64,000 nucleotides of DNA from a virus (IMGVR_UViG_3300021136_000003:57110-121109); one strand, 5' to 3'; shown: positions 16,242 to 24,136, numbered from the stretch's first letter. The notes: generated by a model from the sequence alone, not told the origin. Numbers and translations are program-made.

Positions 16242-16850
16242 TTACATCTGTGGTGGGGGTGGCATTCCGCCTGCTTGTCCCGGAGCACCTTGATCTTCAG
16301 GACCGGGCTGACCACCTGGCTCCTCGTCCTCAGTGCCGTCATCTTGATCCAGATCCTCGTCATACGAATCGTCAAGTTCCTCCAGATCAATAGTTTGATC
16401 AGCAAGATCAATAGAACCTTCTTTAACATCATCCATCAACTCTGTTGGGATCTGAATAAGAATCAACCAGATTGGTTTCATAACTGACTTCGGATATCGG
16501 CCGCCGGGTAGATAATCATCGGGTGTTTCTACTTGAACCGGGACTTTGATTTTTGTTTTCTTGAACTTGATCTTGCACCCAACAGACAGTAATCTCTTGG
16601 CGCCGCGTGGATCGGGCATCAGCTTGTGCGGCCACATGAATACGCATGACACCGTGTATTTCTTCACTCGCGGTCCGTCTACCAACTCGCCAAGTTCCCA
16701 GTTCTTAAATGCGTAAAGATTGGCTTCGTCCAAGCATCGCTCAAAGTCGAGTAGGGTTGACATAGATCCATCTGAGGTATAGATACCTTTGATAGTGTCA
16801 ATGATGCTGGGGTAGTCAATGTTATCGAAAAATTCGTCGGCTGTTTTCAT
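16242..16850 (-). CDS. Conserved T4-like phage protein with acidic Pro/Gly-rich tail
   Basis: The 202-residue protein (MKTADEFFDNIDYPS...) has an ordered N-terminal 150 residues including CVFMWPHKLMPDPRGAKRLL, then an acidic stretch (DLEELDDSYDEDLDQDDG) and a Pro/Gly-rich C terminus. I recall close relatives as conserved hypotheticals of cyanophage-type genomes; no function is known to me. A GATAAATA octamer lies 6 bases before the ATG with no ribosome site. Confidence 0.65.
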   Translation of the reverse strand: MKTADEFFDNIDYPSIIDTIKGIYTSDGSMSTLLDFERCLDEANLYAFKNWELGELVDGPRVKKYTVSCVFMWPHKLMPDPRGAKRLLSVGCKIKFKKTKIKVPVQVETPDDYLPGGRYPKSVMKPIWLILIQIPTELMDDVKEGSIDLADQTIDLEELDDSYDEDLDQDDGTEDEEPGGQPGPEDQGAPGQAGGMPPPPQM

Positions 16851-16856
16851 ATTAAG

Positions 16857-16864
16857 TATTTATC
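16857..16864 (-). promoter_or_regulatory. GATAAATA octamer 6 bases before an ATG
   Basis: It precedes the gene starting at 16850 and probably drives the leftward unit of acidic protein, holin, DnaJ and ClpA. The gap CTTAAT leaves no room for a Shine-Dalgarno sequence. Confidence 0.5.
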
Positions 16865-16881
16865 TTTATTTGTAGTTTTGG

Positions 16882-16962
16882 CATAAATAAAAGTGAGAGC
16901 CACGGAGGTGAGATTCCCGCCCTCTCTAACGATCTGGAGGATCATCAGCATGACTATTTATT
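16882..16962 (+). promoter_or_regulatory. Structured HEG leader, copy A
   Basis: CATAAATA is followed by the stem GAGAG/CTCTC (16895-16899 with 16922-16926), then the hairpin GATC/GATC (16931-16934 with 16940-16943) with TGGAG in its loop, then the ATG at 16950 and TATTTAT (16955-16961), complementary to the 5' ATAAATA. The stems differ in sequence from copies C, D and E but keep pairing. Confidence 0.75.
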
Positions 16963-17642
16963 CACTCGCCGAGCACCTTAATACAAACGTATTCTTAAAT
17001 AACAAGTACAGCGCATGGTATGTGCAACTTATTATTAACGCTCAACAAAGGGCGCGACTTAAAACAAATGTTGAACGGCACCATTTTATTCCTAAGTCAA
17101 TGGGCGGTACTCACACCGTTGCACTTACCATACGAGAACATTTTATCGCCCATTGGTTACTTACTAAGATAACAACCAGTGAACATAAGGCAAGAATGTG
17201 TTATGCATTTATGACGATGTGTAGAATGAGCAGGTACAACGGGAGAGTAACATCACGCTCATACGAGCATATCAAAATAATTGCAAAAAATCATATTAAA
17301 GGTAAAAATGCGTATAATTATGACCACACCATCTATGATTTTTATCACAATGAGACTGACCGACATGTCAGAATGGTTCGGTCGGAATTTTGTAGGGAAT
17401 TCGGTATGTATAAGAGCGGAGTCGGGGAACTGACTAGTGGCAAGTTACAATTCTTAAAGGGATGGAGATTGTCTGACATCCCGGCTACTAGATATTCATT
17501 CCTTCACTCAGCGACCAATACGATAGTTAATTCTACTAAGAAAGCACTGGTAATAGCATATAATTTGCACCCCGGTAATATTAATGAACTGGTTTTAGGC
17601 AATCGCAAATCAGTAAGCGGATGGAGTATGCATCTAGCTTAA
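16950..17642 (+). CDS. HNH homing endonuclease with shared C-terminal module
   Basis: The start is placed at 16950 (MTIYSLAEHL) because the conserved leader ends there; the frame is open further upstream but only through that leader. Residues about 40-75 read ERHHFIPKSMGG followed by LTIREHFIAHWLL, the HNH pattern of phage homing endonucleases. The middle is followed by YNYDHTIYDFYHNETD ... LQFLKGWRL, the C-terminal module also found in GIY-YIG proteins at 4722, 20143 and 56444. It sits between the divergent gene at 16850 and phoH, transcribed toward phoH. Confidence 0.82.
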   Translation: MTIYSLAEHLNTNVFLNNKYSAWYVQLIINAQQRARLKTNVERHHFIPKSMGGTHTVALTIREHFIAHWLLTKITTSEHKARMCYAFMTMCRMSRYNGRVTSRSYEHIKIIAKNHIKGKNAYNYDHTIYDFYHNETDRHVRMVRSEFCREFGMYKSGVGELTSGKLQFLKGWRLSDIPATRYSFLHSATNTIVNSTKKALVIAYNLHPGNINELVLGNRKSVSGWSMHLA

Positions 17643-17709
17643 TATTTAGTAAACCGCATTAAGCAATAACTAGCACTATCTTAAGGATGAACACAACTTA
17701 AATACTATT

Positions 17710-17726
17710 GAGAAGATGGTCTTCTC
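17710..17726 (+). promoter_or_regulatory. Perfect hairpin upstream of phoH
   Basis: GAGAAGA/TCTTCTC form a 7-bp stem with a TGG loop, 27 bases before the ATG and 14 bases before the AAAGGA ribosome site. No U tract follows, so it is more likely an mRNA-stability or regulatory hairpin than a terminator. Confidence 0.5.
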
Positions 17727-17753
17727 ATTTCACACTCCTTAAAGGATCTATAC

Positions 17754-18536
17754 ATGTCAAGAAAACGCACAAGTGCTGTACGCGATCAGGATATCCCATT
17801 TTTACAAGACAAAAGAAAGAACCAAAAATCATTTTATCTAAACGACTCCAAAACAATAGACTTTGCTCAAACTCAAAAAGCGCCAAAAGTCAACAAAAGG
17901 CCAGTCGTTCTCGTCCCCAAGTCTCTCAACCAAGAAAAATACATCATTGCTTTACTTGACCAAGACACAGATATCGTAGTCGTATCTGGACCAGCCGGTA
18001 CCGGTAAAACGTATCTTGCTATTCTTGCAGCAGTCAAAGCACTACGCGCCGGTGAGTGTAAACGCATTGTGTTAACACGCCCTGCGGTTGCTGTTGAAGA
18101 TGAAGATCACGGTTTCTTGCCAGGTGATCTGAACGAAAAACTTGCCCCTTGGGTTCGTCCAATGGTTGATATTCTGCATGAGTATTACACTGTCAAAGAA
18201 CTTACAGAGATGATGGCCGAACAGACCATTGAGTTCTCCCCTCTTGGATTCATGCGTGGTCGCACGTTCAAAGACTCTATCATCATTCTTGATGAAGGCC
18301 AGAATGCCAAACCAGGACAGTTAAAGATGTTGATGACACGTATTGGACAGAACTCCAAGATTATCCTGACAGGTGATACCGATCAGACAGACCAGAAGAA
18401 AGCAGATAATGGTTTGTTAGATTTAGTTAACAGATTAGATAAGCGGCCGGTAGCAGGGATTACTGCGTGTGAGTTTGAAGTTAAAGATGTTCAGCGACAC
18501 AGAATCATTGAACAGGTACTTAGATTGTACTCATAA
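17754..18536 (+). CDS. phoH: PhoH-like P-loop ATPase
   Basis: The 260-residue protein has a basic N-terminal extension of about 60 residues, then Walker A GPAGTGKT (about 79-86), KRIVLTRPAV, GFLPGDLNEK, Walker B SIIILDEGQN and ILTGDTDQTDQ, all landmarks of the PhoH ATPase domain. PhoH-like genes are a common signature of marine and freshwater phages. Biochemically the family shows RNA/DNA-dependent ATPase or helicase activity; the phage role is unsettled. The start follows an AAAGGA ribosome site. One of few plus-strand non-HEG genes in this half, ending at a strong terminator. Confidence 0.93.
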   Translation: MSRKRTSAVRDQDIPFLQDKRKNQKSFYLNDSKTIDFAQTQKAPKVNKRPVVLVPKSLNQEKYIIALLDQDTDIVVVSGPAGTGKTYLAILAAVKALRAGECKRIVLTRPAVAVEDEDHGFLPGDLNEKLAPWVRPMVDILHEYYTVKELTEMMAEQTIEFSPLGFMRGRTFKDSIIILDEGQNAKPGQLKMLMTRIGQNSKIILTGDTDQTDQKKADNGLLDLVNRLDKRPVAGITACEFEVKDVQRHRIIEQVLRLYS

Positions 18537-18540
18537 ACTA

Positions 18541-18566
18541 AACGGGGCTCATGGCCCCGTTTTTTA
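18541..18566 (+). terminator. Intrinsic terminator after phoH
   Basis: AACGGGGC/GCCCCGTT form an 8-bp stem with a TCATG loop, followed by a run of six T. It separates phoH from the convergent gene ending at 18564. Confidence 0.88.
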
Positions 18567-18833
18567 TTTCTTTGCTTTAGTTGTGATCGGTGCTTCTTTC
18601 TCAAGCTGATCGATCAATTTAGGGTAAATCTTTTTGTAGTACCCATTCATATTTTCCCAGTCTCGCTCCAGGACCTTGCCTTCGATAACGCACTTATCGA
18701 CTTTCTTCTTGCCGTAATCCATAATCACATTACAAGTTTGCAGATCAGAAGTCTTTACTCGCTTCGACACAGTGACCATTTCGTCAATCTGACCGCCCGG
18801 TTTACGGACGAATGTAATAAGTAAGTATCTCAT
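18564..18833 (-). CDS. Conserved small phage protein downstream of the clamp loader
   Basis: The 89-residue basic protein (MRYLLITFVRKPGGQIDEM ... PITTKAKK) has two beta strands, a helix and a lysine-rich tail. It follows the clamp-loader gene by eight bases, the position held by the gp62 small clamp-loader subunit in T4, but the sequence does not resemble gp62 as I know it. Relatives in cyanophage-type genomes are uncharacterised. Function unknown. Confidence 0.65.
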   Translation of the reverse strand: MRYLLITFVRKPGGQIDEMVTVSKRVKTSDLQTCNVIMDYGKKKVDKCVIEGKVLERDWENMNGYYKKIYPKLIDQLEKEAPITTKAKK

Positions 18834-18841
18834 GTTTGTTC

Positions 18842-19774
18842 CTAAGTAGTAAGTTCAACCAGCGAAGCTGCCAGCGATATCTCAGGGATGCCCACCAGAG
18901 GCAGCGTTGCCAGACCATTTCTGATTATGATGATGCTGGCGTCACGTTTTTCATTCGACTTGCCCCACAGATCAAGATTTTCGTACATCCACTTGTAGGT
19001 GTCCTCGATCCGGGTAGGATACAGCGCAATATACTGCATCAGTTGTTGTCGTCCTTCAAGAATCTTCCCTGCTTTGATCAAAGTCGTTGCTTCAATAAGC
19101 AGTTCATTTTCACTGGAACCTGACACCTGCGGTGGCAACAACTTACCGGTGCTGCTGTTGACTTGAAGTTGATTCAGCGTCTTACGCAGATCGGGATAAG
19201 TCACACGAATATAACTGTCAAGAGTGTCAAGGTCAAACTCGACGCCTTCTGTGACAAGAACTGTTGCTGCCCGTGCAGTAAATTCAACACGATCTGGCTT
19301 GGCGATGTGAACCTTGTGACAGCGACTTTCACGCAGCGCCGGAATGATCTTTGCCTCGTAGTTACATGTCAGAATGAACCTGACTGTATCGGCATACGCT
19401 TCCATGTCAGATCGTAACGCAGCTTGAAAGTCAGGCGTTGTGTAATCTGCTTCGTCAAGTAGAATGATCTTGAACTTACCGAAAGGCATAGTTTGAGCGA
19501 AACCATTGATCTTCGTCTTAACAATATCAATACCGCGCTCTCTGGACGCATTGATTTCCATCACATCATAGTCAGACACACCCAGTTCATTGATCAGAAC
19601 TTTTGCCAGTGTAGTCTTACCTGTGCCAGGATCACCTGACAATAGTAAGTGAGGGATGCTACCTGCTTTAACCCAACCCTCTACTTGTTGTTTCAGTCGT
19701 TCATCGACAAAAACATAATCAGCAATGACCTTCGGTCGGTAACGCTCTACCCAAAGTTGTGAAATCATACTCAT
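18842..19774 (-). CDS. 44: Sliding-clamp loader ATPase subunit, T4 gp44-like
   Basis: The 310-residue AAA+ protein starts SQLWVERYRPKVIADYVF, has Walker A GDPGTGKT (about 45-52), Walker B KIILLDEADY (about 103-112), a sensor-1 FILTCNY and the SRC arginine-finger motif (ESRCHK, about 150). This matches T4 gp44 (319 residues), which loads gp45 onto DNA together with gp62. No gp45 or gp62 was recognised in the window. It overlaps the 109-residue upstream gene by 4 bases (ATGA), so they are co-translated. Confidence 0.92.
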   Translation of the reverse strand: MSMISQLWVERYRPKVIADYVFVDERLKQQVEGWVKAGSIPHLLLSGDPGTGKTTLAKVLINELGVSDYDVMEINASRERGIDIVKTKINGFAQTMPFGKFKIILLDEADYTTPDFQAALRSDMEAYADTVRFILTCNYEAKIIPALRESRCHKVHIAKPDRVEFTARAATVLVTEGVEFDLDTLDSYIRVTYPDLRKTLNQLQVNSSTGKLLPPQVSGSSENELLIEATTLIKAGKILEGRQQLMQYIALYPTRIEDTYKWMYENLDLWGKSNEKRDASIIIIRNGLATLPLVGIPEISLAASLVELTT

Positions 19775-20100
19775 CGTTTCAACATTTCAAGAGTTATTGC
19801 GTGACCGATCACTTCGCCCATGTTTTGATCGACAGTGATAAGATGCAGGCTGTTAGCGTGTCTGTCTGTTTTGGGATCGTAATATTGATACTCCAGTACA
19901 TGCCCGCCGTTTGCCTGATACACCGTGAACTGCATTCCGATTGCCCTGGGGGAACCGCTGATAGTATTCTTTAGTCCTCCACCGATTGTTGACATCTTCA
20001 TACTGTTGTATGCCTCTGCCTCAACATCACGTGCCGGCTTATTCGCCTCGTCCCATGCTTGTTTAACTTTTTTGCTGATCCACTTGTCTAACCATTGCAT
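19771..20100 (-). CDS. Conserved T4-like protein coupled to the clamp loader
   Basis: The 109-residue protein begins with a helix (MQWLDKWISKKVKQAWDEA) followed by a beta-rich half (GMQFTVYQANGGHVLEYQYYD). Its stop overlaps the gp44 start by 4 bases. I recognise the arrangement from cyanophage-like genomes, but no activity is known. Upstream lies an inserted homing endonuclease. Confidence 0.65.
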   Translation of the reverse strand: MQWLDKWISKKVKQAWDEANKPARDVEAEAYNSMKMSTIGGGLKNTISGSPRAIGMQFTVYQANGGHVLEYQYYDPKTDRHANSLHLITVDQNMGEVIGHAITLEMLKR

Positions 20101-20142
20101 TTCATTTTCCTTAAAAGTTAGTTTATTTTAACAGAAACAATA

Positions 20143-20865
20143 TCATATGTCAACATCATTTGGTGGGATATCTAATATCTTCCACCCTTTATATTTTTTG
20201 TTATTGATCAATGCTCCTAACCGATTGTTAGGCATATTTGTATAATTTTTAAATTCAGACCGCGTCATCCTTATTATCTCTCCATTAATAGTATTATGGA
20301 AACAATAGATGGTAGGATTATATTGATAGTTATTTTTACCGGATATCTTGGATTTAACTTCACCTGCATTTGGTTGTTTTGTCCAGTGTGACGCTGACAT
20401 TTTACTCTTAGTAGCCCGACTTACCTCAATAGGAATATACCCCGACCGACTTTTGTAATGATTTTGACCTGATATCTTGTCTATTGTAGTTTGGCTGCAA
20501 CTATAATCCGGTTTTCGTTGGTAATTGTTGTCACCTTGTATTTTTGCGCGAATCGTTGGGTCACGCATCGGGTGATGTTCACCTTCACCCCAGCCCTGAC
20601 CATCCTCAGGTTTTAGATTTGCCCACTCATCGCTATCAACTATATTCCACAATTCACTATAATATAATCCATATTCTTTTATTTCTTCAATTGAACTACA
20701 TTCCTTGAGGATTAGGGTTGTGATTGCTTTACCATGGATGGCAAGATGCCGTCCCCAATGTAAACCTGAGCCCAAATATTTTAATGGATCTTTTCGTTTG
20801 GTTTGACATAGGTATTTTAACCCAGTGATATTATGGGTCTTAACCATGAGGTAATAAATAGTCAT
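20143..20865 (-). CDS. Homing endonuclease, GIY-YIG-like, paralogue of 4722-5393
   Basis: The 240-residue product starts MTIYYLMVKTHNITGLKYL and KYLGSGLHW, nearly identical to the protein at 4722 over the first 35 residues, then diverges. ELWNIV...WANLKPEDGQGWGEG corresponds to the catalytic-loop region. The C terminus YQYNPTIYCFHN ... NKKYKGWKIL is the shared DNA-binding module. It is inserted 11 bases after the co-chaperonin stop, behind leader copy E. The sequence between the modules is degenerate relative to its paralogue, suggesting separate target sites. Confidence 0.8.
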   Translation of the reverse strand: MTIYYLMVKTHNITGLKYLCQTKRKDPLKYLGSGLHWGRHLAIHGKAITTLILKECSSIEEIKEYGLYYSELWNIVDSDEWANLKPEDGQGWGEGEHHPMRDPTIRAKIQGDNNYQRKPDYSCSQTTIDKISGQNHYKSRSGYIPIEVSRATKSKMSASHWTKQPNAGEVKSKISGKNNYQYNPTIYCFHNTINGEIIRMTRSEFKNYTNMPNNRLGALINNKKYKGWKILDIPPNDVDI

Positions 20866-20933
20866 GCTGATGCTCCTCTAAAGCGTTAGAGTAGTTGGGG
20901 ATTCCACTCCCGCGAACTACACTACTATTTATC
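20854..20933 (-). promoter_or_regulatory. Structured HEG leader, copy E
   Basis: Read on the minus strand: GATAAATA, the stem GTAGTT/AACTAC (20915-20920 with 20891-20896), the upper stem GGGA/TCCC, the hairpin GCT/AGC (20882-20884 with 20872-20874) with AGAGG in the loop, ATG, then TATTTAT. The upper stem is GGAA/TTCC in copy D, a compensatory change. Confidence 0.77.
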
Positions 20934-20938
20934 ATTGG

Positions 20939-21295
20939 TTAGACTTTATCACTCATTGTGTAATCGGCTACTGGCTCATCACTCACCAGGAGGATGTCGT
21001 TGTTGTCAACTTTTCTAACGGTCAATTTTCCCGTTCCATCATTGATCTTAACACCGCGGGTCCAACGTCCGTGAGCGATACAGATGTATTGACCCACTTT
21101 AACATCAGTCTGATCTGGTCCGACAGCATACACTCGTCCCCAACGAGGACGAATGCCCGAACTTTTCATATCATCGTTGATAAGAACGATGCCGGTTGAG
21201 GTGACACGCTCATCAAACGACATTTCTGTTACCAGAATAGTGTCGCGTAGAGGGTGAAGTGCTTTGATATCAGTTGGTGCGTATGCTGCTGCCAT
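20939..21295 (-). CDS. Co-chaperonin, GroES/T4 gp31-like
   Basis: The start at 21295 (MAAAYAPTDIKALHPLRDT) is preferred to the long frame at 21379, whose extra 28 residues lie in the upstream gene. The 118-residue product shows the GroES pattern: LHPLRDTILVTEM, then TSTGIVLIND (the start of the mobile-loop region), RWGRVYAVGP, VKVGQYICIAHGR and a C-terminal KVDNNDILLV. T4 gp31 (111 residues) replaces GroES on GroEL to fold the major capsid protein. Similar use is likely here. It follows the 131-residue gene by one base. Confidence 0.87.
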   Translation of the reverse strand: MAAAYAPTDIKALHPLRDTILVTEMSFDERVTSTGIVLINDDMKSSGIRPRWGRVYAVGPDQTDVKVGQYICIAHGRWTRGVKINDGTGKLTVRKVDNNDILLVSDEPVADYTMSDKV

Positions 21296-21296
21296 G

Positions 21297-21692
21297 TTAT
21301 TTCTTACTTTTCTTTTCTGCTGCTTTGATCTGTTCCACTTCCAGTTCTTCCTCAAGATTGTTCTCAAGTTCAAGTTCAATCTCGTTGAGTTGGAATGGGT
21401 CTGCTGCCGGTGTCGCTACAATAGGAGCTACTGTTACCGGTGCAGTCGGTGTTGGGCGCGCGGCATCTACTTGGGGTGCTGCTGGTTTTACCTGAGCAGA
21501 TCGATTACCTACAGTCTTTGCGTATGCGCTGTTCACTTTTTCAGTGACTGGGCGTGTTACTCGACCCATTGAATCGATAGAGTCTCCGCGGGCATTAACC
21601 TTCATGTTACCTACTGCGCGTACTGTTTCATTTTTAGCGGCAAGTGTAGCCATGTCTACTGACTTGCCCATTGCTGATCGATGTGTTGCCAT
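21297..21692 (-). CDS. Conserved T4-like protein, ordered head and disordered Ala/Pro tail
   Basis: The 131-residue protein begins MATHRSAMGKSVDMATLAAK and continues GNMKVNARGDSIDSMGR, a sequence pattern I know from cyanophage-type genomes as a conserved protein without a known function. The second half is low-complexity (Ala/Pro/Thr/Val) ending in an acidic-basic helix (ELELENNLEEELEVEQIKAA). It may be a virion or assembly protein, but nothing here proves it. Confidence 0.62.
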   Translation of the reverse strand: MATHRSAMGKSVDMATLAAKNETVRAVGNMKVNARGDSIDSMGRVTRPVTEKVNSAYAKTVGNRSAQVKPAAPQVDAARPTPTAPVTVAPIVATPAADPFQLNEIELELENNLEEELEVEQIKAAEKKSKK

Positions 21693-21702
21693 AATATTTC
21701 CT

Positions 21703-22206
21703 TTATTTTAAAAACTCATTTATATCGAGGTCGTAATAGAGTGAGTTGATGTGATGAACACCGATTAGGTATAACACAAAACTCGCAACACTACTTCCCC
21801 GACCCACGCCCCATACAATTTTATGCTGACGCATGGTGTCTACAAGATATTTAAGATATTGTAGCAGCACCAGCATTTTTCTGTCATTGTATTTCAGGAG
21901 CTCGTCCCCTGCTCGTTGAAGTTCATTCTCATCTTTACACTGATCCAGAACCCATTTAGCAATATCTAGCTGTCGATACTCTTCGGGCATGAACCAATCA
22001 GATTGTTTTTGTTGATCAAATTCGTCTACGGTTAGTTTCGGATCTTGATACAACTTCAACTTAGGCACATTTTCTAGTTCAAGCGAGTCAAACGAGATTT
22101 TGGACTCAACCAGAGCATCTTTTATCATACGATCTGGGTCTTGCATGAAGAACCCACACAAATCTACTTCGTTGTAAATTTGTTGGCCGTAAATATCAGT
22201 TTTCAT
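21703..22206 (-). CDS. Short DNA polymerase III alpha (DnaE)-like fragment protein
   Basis: The last 35 residues read VWGVGRGSSVASFVLYLIGV and then SLYYDLDINEFL, strongly resembling the GxGRGSxxxSxVxYxLGI...PLxxxLxFERFL segment at the start of the palm of bacterial replicative C-family polymerases. The protein has only 167 residues and lacks PHP, active-site aspartates and fingers, so it cannot be a polymerase. The frame begins and ends cleanly, so it looks like a stand-alone domain rather than a recent break. It may bind DNA or mimic the polymerase (inference). Confidence 0.65.
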   Translation of the reverse strand: MKTDIYGQQIYNEVDLCGFFMQDPDRMIKDALVESKISFDSLELENVPKLKLYQDPKLTVDEFDQQKQSDWFMPEEYRQLDIAKWVLDQCKDENELQRAGDELLKYNDRKMLVLLQYLKYLVDTMRQHKIVWGVGRGSSVASFVLYLIGVHHINSLYYDLDINEFLK

Positions 22207-22235
22207 TGTGCTATTATAGCACAGAGAGGCGTTGA

Positions 22236-22847
22236 TTACAACTGTTCTGGTAATTTATCGAAGGAAATTTCGGGCTTTTCCACAACGAGAGTAATCTCTT
22301 TTTCTTTCCAGCCCAAACCAAACTCTGTCCAGTCTGTGTTATGTGTGCGGAACAATTGGACGATCTTGTCTTTCTTGTTTTGCTTATTGGGTGCTGACAT
22401 TGACGCATCGCTTTTGTCCCACCAGCCTGTTTCGGCGAACGGGCCAATTGGGCTGTCGATTTCACACATATAACTGACACCTGCACTTATGCTTGAAGTC
22501 ACTGACAGATCAGTGATCACAAATCTCCCTTCGGCAATAGCGTTCAGTTTCAGCATCAACATCACAGCAATCATTTGCTCATGCGGTTCTTCAGGTAGCG
22601 TACAAACTTTAAGGCCTGCAGCGGTGTACAGATCAATCATCTTCTTGTTAGTTTCTTTGATGAAGATCGCATCTTCCAGATATTCTGACATGAAGTAACT
22701 GAGGCGTTCCATAGCGATGTTTTGCTCACGGATCGAATCCGTTTCAACATCAATGTATAGACAGGTTTCATACATACACATTGAGAAAAGTTCGTCACAG
22801 TAGACTCCTGAGAGAAAAGAGAAGTCGCGTTGGATTCGGGTGGTCAT
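22236..22847 (-). CDS. Conserved phage protein, unknown function
   Basis: The 203-residue protein starts TTRIQRDFSFLSGVYCDEL and has alternating helix and strand segments with many Met and Cys residues in its first half. No catalytic motif is recognisable. It overlaps the upstream 70-residue gene by 4 bases. A region around ITDLSVTSSISAGVSY may form a beta hairpin. Function unknown. Confidence 0.55.
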   Translation of the reverse strand: MTTRIQRDFSFLSGVYCDELFSMCMYETCLYIDVETDSIREQNIAMERLSYFMSEYLEDAIFIKETNKKMIDLYTAAGLKVCTLPEEPHEQMIAVMLMLKLNAIAEGRFVITDLSVTSSISAGVSYMCEIDSPIGPFAETGWWDKSDASMSAPNKQNKKDKIVQLFRTHNTDWTEFGLGWKEKEITLVVEKPEISFDKLPEQL

Positions 22848-23056
22848 TCGCCGTCTTTCTGTATTGAGATTTTTGGATGAATCTTTTGCTTTTTAAATAT
22901 GTCGTCCATTTTGCGACTGTACGCCTGACGATAGCTATCCAGAGCCATATTCAGTTGATTAATCAATGGTCCGTGCCCATGACGATACGCATAGTTAAGC
23001 TTATTGGTCAGCGCAGATATGGTCGTTTGCAGATCGTCCATTGACTTATCTGCCAA
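22844..23056 (-). CDS. Small conserved phage protein; start codon uncertain
   Basis: The product reads ADKSMDDLQTTISALTNKL, a helical, probably coiled-coil protein with a basic tail. No ATG opens the frame before this point: 23056 is a TTG. Upstream the frame stays open back to a TAG and would add IIEHPFINPTEL, preceded by AGGAG six bases before an ATC-ATC pair. The N-terminal addition looks protein-like, so translation may start at a rare ATC, giving about 83 residues. Overlaps the downstream gene by 4 bases. Confidence 0.55.
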   Translation of the reverse strand: MADKSMDDLQTTISALTNKLNYAYRHGHGPLINQLNMALDSYRQAYSRKMDDIFKKQKIHPKISIQKDGE

Positions 23057-23108
23057 CTCAGTTGGGTTAATGAAAGGATGTTCGATGATAGTCTCCTATC
23101 ATTACTTA

Positions 23109-24131
23109 TCACCAAGAAGTGAGTGCGATTCTTTTCCAGATGTCCGTACCGTTATAACTTGTAGCAGTCATTGTGCCTGATGCGGTGTCCAGAGCAAATA
23201 CTGTTCCTGCTGTTCCTGCGGTGCGAGTATCACTGACCGTAATATTGGGAGTAGCAATCGACTTAATGTAATAAACAGTGTCAGCAACTATATTTCCGAA
23301 TGTCGTGCCCGAAAATATAATAGGAGCATTAACAACAAGACTGGTAACGTTGGGAAGAGTGACAAGATTGGTGCCTGTTGTAGTGGCAGCTACTCCTAAC
23401 TTAATCACTGTATTTGCGCCGCCCGAATCAAATGTTCCGGTGCAGACATACGCATAGTTAGCATCAACTGACACTGTTCCTGCTATATCACCTAGTAATC
23501 CAGTTGGAGCAGGCGCTCGCCTGCGAATCTGTGTGGACCGTCTCGGGCGATTGAATGGTTCGATTGTAATGTTAGCACCGCAATCAACTGAACTCAATGT
23601 ATAATCTAGCTGGCATACGCCAGAAGGGATGCTCACTGCGTTGTTTGCGCTGTCATAGTTTTCCAGAGTAGTAACACCCAGACACTGATCACTTGAGATA
23701 GCTGACGGGAACGACAGAAACGCTGAAGCGTTTGATACAGCAAGTTCTAAGTCTACGCTATTTCGTCCGTCCGTAGTCCAACCAGTGAATGTCAATGACG
23801 TATTACCTGCAATGGTGCCGTACTGGACATCACCGAGAGACACATCAACAAGAACAGTTCCGGAGAGAGCATTGCCCAAATTATAAGTAGAAGCGCGGAA
23901 CCCTCTGGTCAGCGTGTTGCTGATCATCGTTCCGGCCATGTCATTGTTTACTGCGGTGTTAGCCAAAGCAGACTTAACAACTACTTTATTCTGAAGATCG
24001 GTTATCTCCACACCTGCTGTGGTAATGTTTGTTTTGATCGAGGCAAAGTTGTCACGAAACCCCTGACTGTTGTTGTTAACGCCTGGGGTAGGATAATTTA
24101 CGTTGATTCCATTGGTGTTTATATTGCTCAT
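23109..24131 (-). CDS. Virion/tail-fibre-associated structural protein
   Basis: The 340-residue protein starts with NYPTPGVNNNSQGFRDNFAS, resembling the N terminus of the giant fibre at 27230 (TNFDELF region) and probably a virion-attachment segment. The middle is beta-rich (Thr, Ser, Val, Gly). The part around residues 240-330 (GNIVADTVYYIKSIATP and FALDTASGTMTATS) is a module repeated in the proteins at 24140 and 61716. A basic RRSTQIRRRAP stretch sits at about residue 200. An ACTAAATA octamer is 5 bases before the ATG. Confidence 0.68.
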   Translation of the reverse strand: MSNINTNGINVNYPTPGVNNNSQGFRDNFASIKTNITTAGVEITDLQNKVVVKSALANTAVNNDMAGTMISNTLTRGFRASTYNLGNALSGTVLVDVSLGDVQYGTIAGNTSLTFTGWTTDGRNSVDLELAVSNASAFLSFPSAISSDQCLGVTTLENYDSANNAVSIPSGVCQLDYTLSSVDCGANITIEPFNRPRRSTQIRRRAPAPTGLLGDIAGTVSVDANYAYVCTGTFDSGGANTVIKLGVAATTTGTNLVTLPNVTSLVVNAPIIFSGTTFGNIVADTVYYIKSIATPNITVSDTRTAGTAGTVFALDTASGTMTATSYNGTDIWKRIALTSW

Positions 24132-24136
24132 ATATC

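Noticed and set aside
16893-16949. Upstream extension of the HNH gene, beginning MRATEV and thus resembling the MRATEFLSE leader
   Set aside because: The resemblance is accidental: the bases belong to the conserved noncoding HEG leader, which has other reading frames in the other copies.
19771-20100. gp62 small clamp-loader subunit
   Set aside because: It is upstream rather than downstream of gp44 and lacks similarity to gp62 as known to me; the 89-residue gene downstream does not match either.
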